DNA of 64,000 bases. It comes from Petrosia ficiformis. Taxonomy: Eukaryota; Porifera; Demospongiae; Haplosclerida; Petrosiidae. Below, one piece after another: positions 44,473 to 57,571 of this stretch; position 1 is the stretch's first letter, and the number at the start of each line of letters is the position of its first letter. The translations under genes and the position numbers were made by a program. The notes under the pieces are model-generated. The model did no database searches. It was not told where the DNA came from and saw nothing but the letters and a program-made list of their open reading frames with translations. The DNA is taken from positions 4,142,405-4,206,404 of the forward strand of contig OX345649.1 in NCBI GenBank assembly GCA_947044365.1, given 5' to 3'.

Positions 44473-46823
44473 AAACATTCTTTGCCGAAGGATGCATGCA
44501 TGCATGGTAGCAATGATGATGATTTTTTTAATAATAAACCAGTCGAATTAGAAAACAAATTATATCGAAAATAGTGTATTCAATTATAACAAAAAAGTAT
44601 AGAAAAAGTGATAGATAGCTAATTTGAAAATATTTTCAAGAGTGATAATTTGAAATTAGTCTCAAGAAATATAGCTACTTGAAAGAGAAAGAAATGTGTT
44701 CATTAAATTGAAAATATTTCCAAATGAGATACAATCGAAAATGATAGTTAATTCATTGGATTAGGAAAAGAAAAAAGGCTTTATAAGAAGAACATTAAAG
44801 TTATAGGTAGTCAATGGTATTGAAAGAAGATAAAAGATTACGCGAAATACACTAGTATATTCAATACGAGCATAAGTAGTCATGGGCTTTCCACTGTAAT
44901 AGACCAAATTTAATTATTATTCTTACCAATCGAAAATTAAAGATTAAGAAAAATAGACTAGTATATGTATTTAATACAAGCATAAGTAATCATAGGCTTT
45001 CACAACTGTAATAGACTAAATTTAATTATTATTCTTACCAATCGAAAATTAAAGATTAAGAAAAATAGACTAGTATATATATGTATTTAATAAGTAATCA
45101 TAGGCTTTCACAACTGTAATAGACTAAATTTAATTATTATTCTTACCAATCGAAAATTAAAGATTAAGAAAAATAGCTATTTAATACAAACATAAGTAAT
45201 CATAGGCTTTCAACTGTGATAGACTAAATTTAATTATTATTCTTACCAATCGAAAATTCAAGATTAAGAAAAATAGACTAGTATATGTATTTAATACAAG
45301 CATAAGTAATCATAGGCTTTCACAACTGTAATAGACCAAATTTAATTATTATTCTTACCAATCGAAAATTAAATTATTATATATTAATTCTGACATTTCC
45401 TTAAAAATTGATAATATTTTACTATTATATTGAAAATGCAACTCAAAACACAAGAATAACATTTCAAAGAAACATTTGAACAAAAAATACAATTGAAATA
45501 CACGTACACACACACACAAAAAGAAAACAACATATTTCAAACATATTTCAAAGTACTAACTGCCATTGAGATGAATAAGCAATGAATGAAGATGAGTCCT
45601 TGCAGAAGGGAAATCTTCGAGTCCTTGCAGAAGAGAAGTCCCAATGAAGATGAGTCCTTGCAGAAGAGAGGTCCCAGTGAAGATGAATCCTTGCAGAAGA
45701 GAAATGCCAATGAAGAGGAGTCCTTGCGAAAGAGAAATCCCAATGGGGATGGTCCTAGGATGAAGTAGACAGGAACTGGAGCACTGGTCGAAGTAGACTG
45801 GAACTGGAGCACTGGTCGAAGTAGACTGGAACTGGAGCACTGGTCGAAGTAGACTGGAACTGGATGAGGTAGATAGACTGTAACTGGAACACTGGATGAG
45901 CTAGACCGGATGTACTGGAACTGCCCCACACGGGGCTGGATCTAGTGACTCGAAGAGACCTCCGGCGTCCCCAACCTGGGCATCGGTATACTCATTTGTC
46001 CTGCACACTCCTAACAACCAGGATTGACCATGCCACCCCCCAAAAAAAAGAAAAGAGGGTGGCATGGCCAACCCTGGCTGAGAGGAGTGATTAGAACAAA
46101 TGAGCATCCAAATTCCAGGAAGTGAACACCAGAAGAAACCTCGAAATCATCAGAAACAGACCTGTGCAGGGAGGAGAAATAGTAAATACACTGTTCACAA
46201 TGAAATAATATTTAAGAAGAAAGTATAGAATATAGAAAAGAGTATGGAGACATAACTTACCTCTTATTGAAGTATAGATGCGATGAGGTAGAGAGAGAGA
46301 GTGGATAGATGGACACGGAGGTAGCAAGTAGAGTTTTCTGGGGGAGAGAAGAAACAATATGCAAATTAACATGATAGACAAACGGAATTATTAATATGAT
46401 ATGCATGAACAATGCACATAGAAGAACAAGAATCACCTGTTGTTTAAAATCTTCATCCATCTATCCACATCCTTCACATCTTGGTCCTGGGTCCCTCCCT
46501 GGTACATGCAGAATCTTCTTCGTCTTGAGTCTTGAGATCGATGACATGCACAGTCTTTTCTGGCTTATGATAGGGAGCTCAAATTCCTGCACGTGCAGCA
46601 GGTCTGGGAGCATGCATGCATGCACCCATCCTCGCCAGGGAGGTGTGTGCATGCAGGGTGAGGATGCAGGCAATTAATTATTAATTGTAATATTTAGTAA
46701 TATATATTGTTGTATGTATAGATTTCTATAATAATAATAATTATGAAATGATTCATGTACGATGCTATTCTTTTTTACTTCTGTATAACATGCAAAAACC
46801 GAACAAAATACTGTTGGCTTTGA
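44473..46823. repeat. Tandem array unit 2 (type II)
   Basis: Same order as unit 1 but with a short 112-bp block. It carries type II markers: a repeated ACATATTTCAA and a GGGAAATCTTCGAGTCC variant in the 33-bp block, shared with units 3 and 7. Confidence 0.9.
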
Positions 46824-49459
46824 AAACATTCTTTGCCGAAGGATGCATGCATGCATGGTAGCAATGATGATGATTTTTTTAATAATAAACCAGTCGAATT
46901 AGAAAACAAATTATATCGAAAATAGTGTATTCAATTATAACAAAAAAGTATAGAAAAAGTGATAGATAGCTAATTTGAAAATATTTTCAAGAGTGATAAT
47001 TTGAAATTAGTCTCAAGAAATATAGCTACTTGAAAGAGAAAGAAATGTGTTCATTAAATTGAAAATATTTCCAAATGAGATACAATCGAAAATGATAGTT
47101 AATTCATTGGATTAGGAAAAGAAAAAAGGCTTTATAAGAAGAACATTAAAGTTATAGGTAGTCAATGGTATTGAAAGAAGATAAAAGATTACGCGAAATA
47201 CACTAGTATATTCAATACGAGCATAAGTAGTCATGGGCTTTCCACTGTAATAGACCAAATTTAATTATTATTCTTACCAATCGAAAATTAAAGATTAAGA
47301 AAAATAGACTAGTATATGTATTTAATACAAGCATAAGTAATCATAGGCTTTCAACTGTGATAGACCAAATTTAATTATTATTCTTACCAATCGAAAATTA
47401 AAGATTAAGAAAAATAGACTAGTATATATATGTATTTAATAAGTAATCATAGGCTTTCACAACTGTAATAGACTAAATTTAATTATTATTCTTACCAATC
47501 GAAAATTAAAGATTAAGAAAAATAGACTAGTATATGTATTTAATACAAGCATAAGTAATCATAGGCTTTCAACTGTGATAGACCAAATTTAATTATTATT
47601 CTTACCAATCGAAAATTAAAGATTAAGAAAAATAGGTATTTAATACAAACATAAGTAATCATAGGCTTTCAACTGTGATAGACCAAATTTAATTATTATT
47701 CTTACCAATCGAAAATTAAAGATTAAGAAAAATAGACTAGTATATATATGTATTTAATAAGTAATCATAGGCTTTCACAACTGTAATAGACTAAATTTAA
47801 TTATTATTCTTACCAATCGAAAATTAAAGATTAAGAAAAATAGCTATTTAATACAAACATAAGTAATCATAGGCTTTCAACTGTGATAGACTAAATTTAA
47901 TTATTATTCTTACCAATCGAAAATTCAAGATTAAGAAAAATAGACTAGTATATGTATTTAATACAAGCATAAGTAATCATAGGCTTTCACAACTGTAATA
48001 GACCAAATTTAATTATTATTCTTACCAATCGAAAATTAAATTATTATATATTAATTCTGACATTTCCTTAAAAATTGATAATATTTTACTATTATATTGA
48101 AAATGCAACTCAAAACACAAGAATAACATTTCAAAGAAACATTTGAACAAAAAATACAATTGAAATACACGTACACACACACACAAAAAGAAAACAACAT
48201 ATTTCAAACATATTTCAAAGTACTAACTGCCATTGAGATGAATAAGCAATGAATGAAGATGAGTCCTTGCAGAAGGGAAATCTTCGAGTCCTTGCAGAAG
48301 AGAAGTCCCAATGAAGATGAGTCCTTGCAGAAGAGAGGTCCCAGTGAAGATGAATCCTTGCAGAAGAGAAATGCCAATGAAGAGGAGTCCTTGCGAAAGA
48401 GAAATCCCAATGGGGATGGTCCTAGGATGAAGTAGACAGGAACTGGAGCACTGGTCGAAGTAGACTGGAACTGGAGCACTGGTCGAAGTAGACTGGAACT
48501 GGAGCACTGGTCGAAGTAGACTGGAACTGGATGAGGTAGATAGACTGTAACTGGAACACTGGATGAGCTAGACCGGATGTACTGGAACTGCCCCACACGG
48601 GGCTGGATCTAGTGACTCGAAGAGACCTCCGGCGTCCCCAACCTGGGCATCGGTATACTCATTTGTCCTGCACACTCCTAACAACCAGGATTGACCATGC
48701 CACCCCCCAAAAAAAAGAAAAGAGGGTGGCATGGCCAACCCTGGCTGAGAGGAGTGATTAGAACAAATGAGCATCCAAATTCCAGGAAGTGAACACCAGA
48801 AGAAACCTCGAAATCATCAGAAACAGACCTGTGCAGGGAGGAGAAATAGTAAATACACTGTTCACAATGAAATAATATTTAAGAAGAAAGTATAGAATAT
48901 AGAAAAGAGTATGGAGACATAACTTACCTCTTATTGAAGTATAGATGCGATGAGGTAGAGAGAGAGAGTGGATAGATGGACACGGAGGTAGCAAGTAGAG
49001 TTTTCTGGGGGAGAGAAGAAACAATATGCAAATTAACATGATAGACAAACGGAATTATTAATATGATATGCATGAACAATGCACATAGAAGAACAAGAAT
49101 CACCTGTTGTTTAAAATCTTCATCCATCTATCCACATCCTTCACATCTTGGTCCTGGGTCCCTCCCTGGTACATGCAGAATCTTCTTCGTCTTGAGTCTT
49201 GAGATCGATGACATGCACAGTCTTTTCTGGCTTATGATAGGGAGCTCAAATTCCTGCACGTGCAGCAGGTCTGGGAGCATGCATGCATGCACCCATCCTC
49301 GCCAGGGAGGTGTGTGCATGCAGGGTGAGGATGCAGGCAATTAATTATTAATTGTAATATTTAGTAATATATATATAAAAATATATATATTGTTATATGT
49401 ATAGATTTCTATAATAATAATAATTATGAAATGATTCATGTACGATGCTATTCTTTTGA
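46824..49459. repeat. Tandem array unit 3 (type II)
   Basis: Nearly identical to unit 2 across the distal 1.5 kb; it differs mainly in the number of 112-bp repeats. Its end lacks the stretch that other units have before the next anchor. Confidence 0.9.
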
Positions 49460-50943
49460 AAACATTCTTTGCCGAAGGATGCATGCATGCATGGTAGCAA
49501 TGATGATGATTTTTTTAATAATAAACCAGTCGAATTAGAAAACAAATTATATCGAAAATAGCGTATTCAATTATAACAAAAAAGTATAGAAAAAGGGATA
49601 GATAGCTAATTTGAAAATATTTTCAAGAGTGATAATTTGAAATTAGTCTCAAGAAATATAGCTACTTGAAAGAGAAAGAAATGTGTTCATTAAATTCAAA
49701 ATATTTCCAAATGAGATACAATCGAAAATGATAGTTAATTCATTGGATTAGGAAAAGAAAAAAGGCTTTATAAAAAGAACATTAAAGTTATAGGTAGTCA
49801 ATGGTATTGAAAGAAGATAAAAGATTACACGAAATACACTAGTATATTCAATACGAGCATAAGTAGTCATGGGCTTTCCACTGTAATAGACCAAATTTAA
49901 TTATTATTCTTACCAATCGAAAATTAAAGATTAAGAAAAATAGATTAGTATATGTATTTAATACAAACATAAGTAATCATAGGCTTTCACAACTGTAATA
50001 GACTAAATTTGATAATTATTCTTACCAATCGAAAATTAAAGATTAAGAAAAATAGACTAGTATATGTATTTAATACAAGCATAAGTAATCATAGGCTTTC
50101 ACAACTGTAATAGACTAAATTTAATTATTATTCTTACCAATCGAAAATTAAAGATAAGAAAAATAGACTAGTATATGTATTTAATACAAGCATAAGTAAT
50201 CATAGGCTTTCACAACTGTAATAGACTAAATTTAATTATTATTCTTACCAATCGAAAATTAAAGATTAAGAAAAATAGGTATTTAATACAAACATAAGTA
50301 ATCATAGGCTTTCACAACTGTAATAGACTAAATTTAATTATTATTCTTACCAATCGAAAATTAAATTATTATATATTAATTCTGACATTTCCTTAAAAAT
50401 TGATAATATTTTACTATTATATTGAAAATGCAACTCAAAACACAAGAACAACATTTCAAAGAAACATTTGAACAAAAAATACAATTGAAATACACATACA
50501 CACACACACAAAAAGAAAACAACATATTTCAAACATATTTCAAAGTACTAACTGCCATTGAGATGAATAAGCAATGAATGAAGATGAGTCCTTGCAGAAG
50601 GGAAATCCCAATGGGGATGGTCCTAGGATGAAGTAGACTGGAACTGGAGCACTGGTCGAAGTAGACTGGAACTGGAGCACTGGTTGAAGTAGACTGGAAC
50701 TGGATGAGGTAGATAGACTTTAACTGGAACACTGGATGAGCTAGACCGGATGTACTGGAACTGCCACACATGGGGCTGGATCTAGTGACTGGAAGAGACC
50801 TCCGACGTCCGCAACCTGGGCATCGGTATACTCATTTGTCCCGCACACTCCTAACAACCAGGATTGACCATGCCACCCCCAAAAAAAGGAAAAGAGGGTG
50901 GCATGGCCAACCCTGGCTGAGAGGAGTGATTAGAACAAATGAG
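49460..50943. repeat. Tandem array unit 4, cut off at the moonraker duplicate
   Basis: A short unit with reduced 33-bp and 28-bp blocks. It stops exactly at the end of its near-palindrome, where the moonraker-derived sequence begins. Confidence 0.88.
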
Positions 50944-50944
50944 C

Positions 50945-51032
50945 AAACTCTTAGTTAATTGGCTCAAGATTCTCAATGGCGCACCCACTTGAGTCAATTT
51001 GGCCCAAGCTTCAAAACTTATCAAAAACTCTG
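50945..51032. mobile_element. Truncated hAT-type MITE at the duplication junction
   Basis: Right part of the 36510-36738 element, starting within it at AACTCTTAG and ending CTTATCAAAAACTCTG. It is followed by TTGTGAAT, the same target duplication seen left of the 36510 copy. Confidence 0.85.
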
Positions 51033-52054
51033 TTGTGAATGCTCTTCAAGAATAAACAATTAACCACAAACATTTCTGTCTCATTTTGAATTCATGCACT
51101 TATATCCTACGCTTTATTATACATCTTGGTTAGAACAATGTTCTATACCTTCCCATTTCTTTTTCAATCATATCCTGTCCTTCCACTTCCCAGGGCATGG
51201 ACACAGGGAGAGCACTAACATGATTTGTATGACCAGAAAATTGTTCCTTCCTATGGCCTGATTCCTGCAAGTTCACAGTTGAAGAAGAAGGAGGAGGAGG
51301 TGGTGAGGATGGCAGAAGAGGAGATGACTGGGAAGTTGTAGAATTAACACAAGATGGAGGAGAGAGGGGAACAACAGAAGAGTATGTGGTAGGATGTTGA
51401 GTTAATTCCTTTGGACTTTGTTTCAGAATTGAAGCAAACGTTTGACGAGCAAAATGAGGAACGTCACCTGATCTAGTTAGCTCTCTTCTTTTGCTGTAAA
51501 CTCTCTTGGATCTAAATCTTGGATTGAACATGACACCTTTAGCTTTGATGCTGTCTTTATTCCTTTTCTTCCTCTTTGTTGATATCTTAGTGCATAAATG
51601 TTTAGAAGATGGTGCTACAGAGAAACTCATCCTTTCATGAGGAACAACAGTACTTGGACTCACTAGCATTTGGGTTCTTGCATGTCTGTGGTCTTTCTGA
51701 AGCTGGATATGATCCTTCAGTTCTCTAAGTAGAGATATCAGTTCATTATCTTCAATTTCACCATTCATTGGTACGTGTGCTTCTGTACACAACTGAGACA
51801 ACTGTGTAATTAAATTAGTCAACTCGTTAGATAGTTTATGAAGTTGAGAATGGGTGGTCCCATGTGTAATACCAGTACTGAGAAGATTGTGCAGAGTTCT
51901 AAGAGCTGCACGATGTGCTGATGCTAGTCTGTTCATAGCAAGTAACTAGAATTAAGAAATGGTATGAAATCTATTGGATATTAAGTATTGTTTTAAGCCA
52001 ATATAGTTATATGCCCTGTCTTTCTAAAGATAGTGATTGTATATCAATACTGTA

Positions 52055-52198
52055 CAGTGTTTCCCACAGGATAAATATTAAAGATGTAGGAGTACATTAG
52101 TGGTACATGTCATATGGTCATAAATCAGTGTATTGCAGCCTAAACGTTCAAATCAAAGTGAGTGATTGCCATGTTACCACCCTTTTGGGGAAACACTG
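52055..52198. mobile_element. hAT-type MITE (CAGTGTTTCC family), copy in the MNR duplicate
   Basis: Orthologous to 37814-37950 and carried along by the duplication. It differs by several bases and has a small extra segment. Confidence 0.82.
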
Positions 52199-52739
52199 AA
52201 TAATTGCATAATGACTACACATTACAAGTAAACATGTACTGAGTCTATAAATAGATGTACTTTAGACCAATTTGAGTACTTTAGACCAATTTGAGAAGCC
52301 AATTTCATTAAATACATATAAACTATTTTGTTTGAAGGTCTGAAGTCCAAAATCACTCACACTCACTCATTATTACATGATCTGTATACTGTGTGTACTA
52401 TGCATCTAAGGCATGTACCACAGTACACTTACAGTAAATGACTCATGGTTTCATACAGAATGTTTTGTTGGAGGAGGAAACAATCGATCATAAGAAACAC
52501 ACTGATCCTTGGGGGTCTGAGGGTGGGGGGAATTTGCTTTGGAGGGGGGCCCCTCTCTGTATGAAACTTGGCATGTAAATATTTTAGTAACAGTAACTCA
52601 CTACTGATATTGATTATGAATACCTTTTTAGCATGTTTTGGTTTTGTTGGTCTCGACAACTCTCTTTGTGCTTCTCTAACCTGTAAGAAATTATAATGTA
52701 CATGTATATATACATTGCATTGTACTATAATTAGTACTA

Positions 52740-53150
52740 GTACGATACTAATAATACTATTTATCCATCCATTGTCAATCTATTTGACCTATCTATTGTC
52801 AATCTATTTGACTATATGTCTGATTCATTGTCAATCCATTTGACTATATGTCTGTCTATCCATTGTCAATCCATTTGACTATCTGTCTGTCTATCCATTG
52901 ACTATCTGTCTGTCTATCCATTGTCAATCCATTTGACTATCTGTCTGTCTATCCATTGTCCATCCATTTGACTATCTGTCTGTCTATCCATTGTCAATCT
53001 CTATATGTCTGTCTATCCATTGTCAATCCATTTGACTATATGTCTGTCTATCCATTGTCAATCCATTTGACTATATGTCTGTCCATCCATTGTCAATCTA
53101 TTTGACTATATGTATGTCTGTCTATCCATTGTCAATCTATGTCCATTTAC
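52740..53150. repeat. Expanded ~36-bp repeat in the MNR duplicate, intron 2
   Basis: CCATTGTCAATCCATTTGAC followed by TATCTGTCTGTCTAT is repeated about ten times. The parent intron (38500-38560) has one degenerate copy. Confidence 0.9.
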
Positions 53151-54671
53151 CTGCCTACATGTACCTACCTGCCTACAGTACCTACCATTCCAGTTGTTTA
53201 TCTGTCTGTCTATGATGCATTGACAGTCTATGTATCCATCTACATGTATATATCTATCTACAATATCCATTCATTGTCAATCTAGACATCTGTCCATCCA
53301 TTTGTCCAAATTATAATTTATAATTCTATCTATCTAAATTACGTAAGCATTAGTAACAAGATGACTATACATAATATGCAACTTGTAAGTTAGTAACATA
53401 CCTTTTGCTGTAATTGATAAAGCATTCTAGCATTTCTAGCAGCCTGTTCCTCCTTTCGTCGAGCCTGTCTCTCTTCTTCTTTGTTTTCTTCTCCCTAGTT
53501 TAATCTTCCTTTGTCATGGTGTGGTATAGGAGTGTACATTTGAGTATGAGGAAGATCTGAAATCATGAATTGGAGATGCACCGTGTCAGTCAAAAGACTG
53601 AGTACTTACATGTGCATAGAGATTATGTACTGTACCTGACTTTAATAAGTTTACATACTATGATGGGAGCTACACTGTAATAAGGTGATAGTCAACTGTA
53701 ATTCTAACTACTACCATAGTACTACTTTGTACTGTAATGTGTGAATTCCCTTTACATATGTATGTAATAGCATAGTACTAAGGTGTAATACTGTGTAGTA
53801 CACTCAATGTATAGTGTACTTCACTCACAAAGTGCACTGTAGTTAAAGGAAGTATATGTAAACTTCATAATGTCAGGTACTATATGTAGAAAGTAAGTTT
53901 GTACGTATGCATTATATATGTACATGTATGTCACAATTATGTTGTACATACAAGTTTAGCAAGAAGAAAAGATACATGTACATGTACATGTACTTATAGT
54001 TGCAACATACTCTGTGACTCAAATTTCAGTTTCTTCATCTGTTTCGTTAACTCTTTTCTCAGACGTACTATTTCACAGACTGTCTTATTAATCTCCACCT
54101 CATTTGCATCTTTTCTCTTAGCAGCATCTTCTTCTTCACAATCTATCTCATTGTCCCTAGTGGTACCTATTCCAGCAGTGGACAAGTCCTTTTGAGAAGC
54201 AATTTTCAGTTTGGGTTCTTTGAACTTTACTTGAGTTTTTAGTTTACTTGAAACTTTGTCAATTTTTGAGTTTGAAAGACCTGATATCACAGAACTCTCT
54301 CTCTCACCCGAACTTCTAGTTGGAGGTTTCTCAAACCTTATCGGAAGTCCATTAGACAATCTAGAAGTAGCAGGTAGATCCAAGGAAGAGTCATTCCATA
54401 GTGAATTAATTTCTATTTCTCTTCGAGCTAATCTTGAAGCTATTGTCATCCTTTCATCAAGAGTAAGAGGAGCAGGAATGGTGTGTTGAGAAGGAATTTT
54501 GTGAATTACTACTGGTGTAGGTCTCAAGTTGAATCTTGTTGCCATATTTGTTGAATTTGGAGCTGTCTGGAGGTTAAATCTCGTCTGATCGATAGTTTGA
54601 GACTCGATTTGGGTAGCCATTATACCATGCAACCGCCTTATTCTTAATAATGCCCATCTTTGTGTGTCATT

Positions 54672-54710
54672 GTTACCATAGCAATAAGGTAAAATCGTTA
54701 CTATGGAAAC
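54672..54710. promoter_or_regulatory. X-box pair of the MNR duplicate
   Basis: GTTACCATAGCAAT and GTTACTATGGAAAC with the same spacing as at 40078-40116, 52 bp before the duplicate's start codon. Confidence 0.6.
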
Positions 54711-55004
54711 TTCTCCTGAGTATGTCCTAAAAAGACATCTATACTTCAATAAGAGGTAAGTTATGTCTCCATACTCTTTTCTATATTCTATACTTTCTTC
54801 TTAAATATTATTTTATTGTGAACAGTGTATTTACTATTTCTCCTCCCTGCACAGGTCTGTTTCTGATGATTTCGAGGTTTCTTCTGGTGTTCTCTTCCAG
54901 GAATTTGGATGGTCTATAGATGCGATGAGGTAGAGAGAAAGAGTGGATAGATGGACAGGGAGGTAGCAAGTAGAGTTTTCTGGGAGAGAGAAGAAACAAT
55001 ATGC

Positions 55005-57571
55005 AAACATTCTTTGCCGAAGGATGCATGCATGCATGGTAGCAATGATGATGATTTTTTTAATAATAAACCAGTCGAATTAGAAAACAAATTATATCGA
55101 AAATAGTGTATTCAATTATAACAAAAAAGTATAGAAAAAGTGATAGATAGCTAATTTGAAAATATTTTCAAGAGTGATAATTTGAAATTAGTCTCAAGAA
55201 ATATAGCTACTTGAAAGAGAAAGAAATGTGTTCATTAAATTGAAAATATTTCCAAATGAGATACAATCGAAAATGATAGTTAATTCATTGGATTAGGAAA
55301 AGAAAAAAGGCTTTATAAGAAGAACATTAAAGTTATAGGTAGTCAATGGTATTGAAAGAAGATAAAAGATTACGCGAAATACGCTAGTATATTCAATACG
55401 AGCATAAGTAGTCATGGGCTTTCCACAGTAATAGACCAAATTTAATTATTATTCTTACCAATCGAAAATTAAAGATAAGAAAAATAGACTAGTATATGTA
55501 TTTAATACAAGCATAAGTAATCATAGGCTTTCACAACTGTAATAGACTAAATTTAATTATTATTCTTACCAATCGAAAATTAAAGATAAGAAAAATAGAC
55601 TAGTATATGTATTTAATACAAGCATAAGTAATCATAGGCTTTCACAACTGTAATAGACTAAATTTAATTATTAACTGTAATAGACTAAATTTAATTATTA
55701 TTCTTACCAATCGAAAATCGAAAATTAAAGATTAAGAAAAATAGACTAGTATATGTATTTAATACAAGCATAAGTAATCATAGGCTTTCAACTGTGATAG
55801 ACCAAATTTAATTATTATTCTTACCAATCGAAAATTAAAGATTAAGAAAAATAGACTAGTATATATATGTATTTAATAAGTAATCATAGGCTTTCACAAC
55901 TGTAATAGACTAAATTTAATTATTATTCTTACCAATCGAAAATTAAAGATTAAGAAAAATAGACTAGTATATGTATTTAATACAAACATAAGTAATCATA
56001 GGCTTTCACAACTGTAATAGACTAAATTTAATTATTATTCTTACCAATCGAAAATCGAAAATTAAAGATTAAGAAAAATAGACTAGTATATGTATTTAAT
56101 ACAAGCATAAGTAATCATAGGCTTTCACAACTGTAATAGACTAAATTTAATTATTATTCTTACCAATCGAAAATTAAATTATTGTATATTAATTCTGACA
56201 TTTCCTTAAAAATTGATAATATTTTACTATTATATTGAAAATGCAACTCAAAACACAAGAACAACAATTCAAAGAAACATTTGAACAAAAAATACAATTG
56301 AAATACACGTACACACACACACAAAAAGAAAACAACATATTTCAAAGTACTAACTGCCATTGAGATGAATAAGCAATGAATGAAGATGAGTCCTTGCAGA
56401 AGGGAAATCCCAATGAAGATGAGTCCTTGCAGAAGAGAAGTCCCAATGAAGATGAGTCCTTGCAGAAGATAGGTCCCAGTGAAGATGAATCCTTGCAGAA
56501 GTGAAATGCCAATGGGGATGGTCCTAGGATGAAGTAGACAGGAACTGGAGCACTGGTCGAAGTAGACTGGAACTGGAGCACTGGTCGAAGTAGACTGGAA
56601 CTGGAGCACTGGTCGAAGTAGACTGGAACTGGATGAGGTAGATAGACTGTAACTGGTTCACTGGATGAGCTAGACCGGATGTACTGGAACTGCCCCACAC
56701 GGGGCTGGATCTAGTGACTCGAAGAGACCTCCGGCGTCCCCAACCTGGGCATCGGTATACTCATTTGTCCTGCACACTCCTAACAACCAGGATTGACCAT
56801 GCCACCCCCCAAAAAAAGAAAAGAGGGTGGCATGGCCAACCCTGGCTGAGAGGAGTGATTAGAACAAATGAGCATCCAAATTCCAGGAAGTGAACACCAG
56901 AAGAAACCTCGAAATCATCAGAAACAGACCTGTGCAGGGAGGAGAAATAGTAAATACACTGTTCACAATGAAATAATATTTAAGAAGAAAGTATAGAATA
57001 TAGAAAAGAGTATGGAGACATAACTTACCTCTTATTGAAGTATAGATGCGATGAGGTAGAGAGAGAGAGTGGATAGATGGACACGGAGGTAGCAAGTAGA
57101 GTTTTCTGGGAGAGAGAAGAAACAATATGCAAATTAACATGATAGACAAACGGAATTATTAATATGATATGCATGAACAATGCACATAGAAGAACAAGAA
57201 TCACCTGTTGTTTAATCTTCATCCATCTATCCACATCCTTCACATCTTGGTCCTGGGTCCCTCCCTGGTACATGCAGAATCTTCTTCGTCTTGAGTCTTG
57301 AGATCGATGACATGCACAGTCTTCTCTGGCTTATGATAGGGAGCTCAAATTCCTGCACGTGCAGCAGGTCTGGGAGCATGCATGCATGCACCCATCCTCG
57401 CCAGGGAGGTGTGTGCATGCAGGGTGAGGATGCAGGCAATTAATTATTAATTGTAATATATATTGTTGTATGTCTATAATAATAATAATTATGAAATGAT
57501 TCATGTACGATGCTATTCTTTTTTACTTCTGTATAACATGCAAAAACCGAACAAAATACTGTTGACTTTGA
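55005..57571. repeat. Tandem array unit 5 (type I)
   Basis: Resumes the array after the moonraker duplicate, with the same junction as at 40411. Its distal part matches units 1 and 6, including the intact 118-codon reverse-strand frame (56342-56698). Confidence 0.9.

Larger units (their letters stand above)
51149..54620 (-). pseudogene. MNR: Truncated, nonsense-bearing copy of the moonraker gene (exons 1-4)
   Basis: Exons match those of the 34120-40026 gene: 54011-54620, 53402-53556, 52624-52680, 51149-51945. Exons 5-9 are absent; homology stops at 50944 inside intron 4. In exon 2, the Trp codon at residue 224 (TGG at 38901-38903 in the parent) is TAG at 53495-53497, ending the frame after 223 residues. 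Exon 4 is 9 bp shorter (fewer prolines) but open, and splice sites are kept. X-boxes and intron 1 look identical to the parent, whereas introns 2-4 differ by many substitutions and indels. It could still be transcribed and make a 223-residue N-terminal fragment; pseudogene is the simplest call. Confidence 0.85.

Noticed and set aside
53899..54489. Forward frames opposite moonraker exon 1 duplicate
   Set aside because: Antisense shadows; the same frames occur opposite the parent exon.
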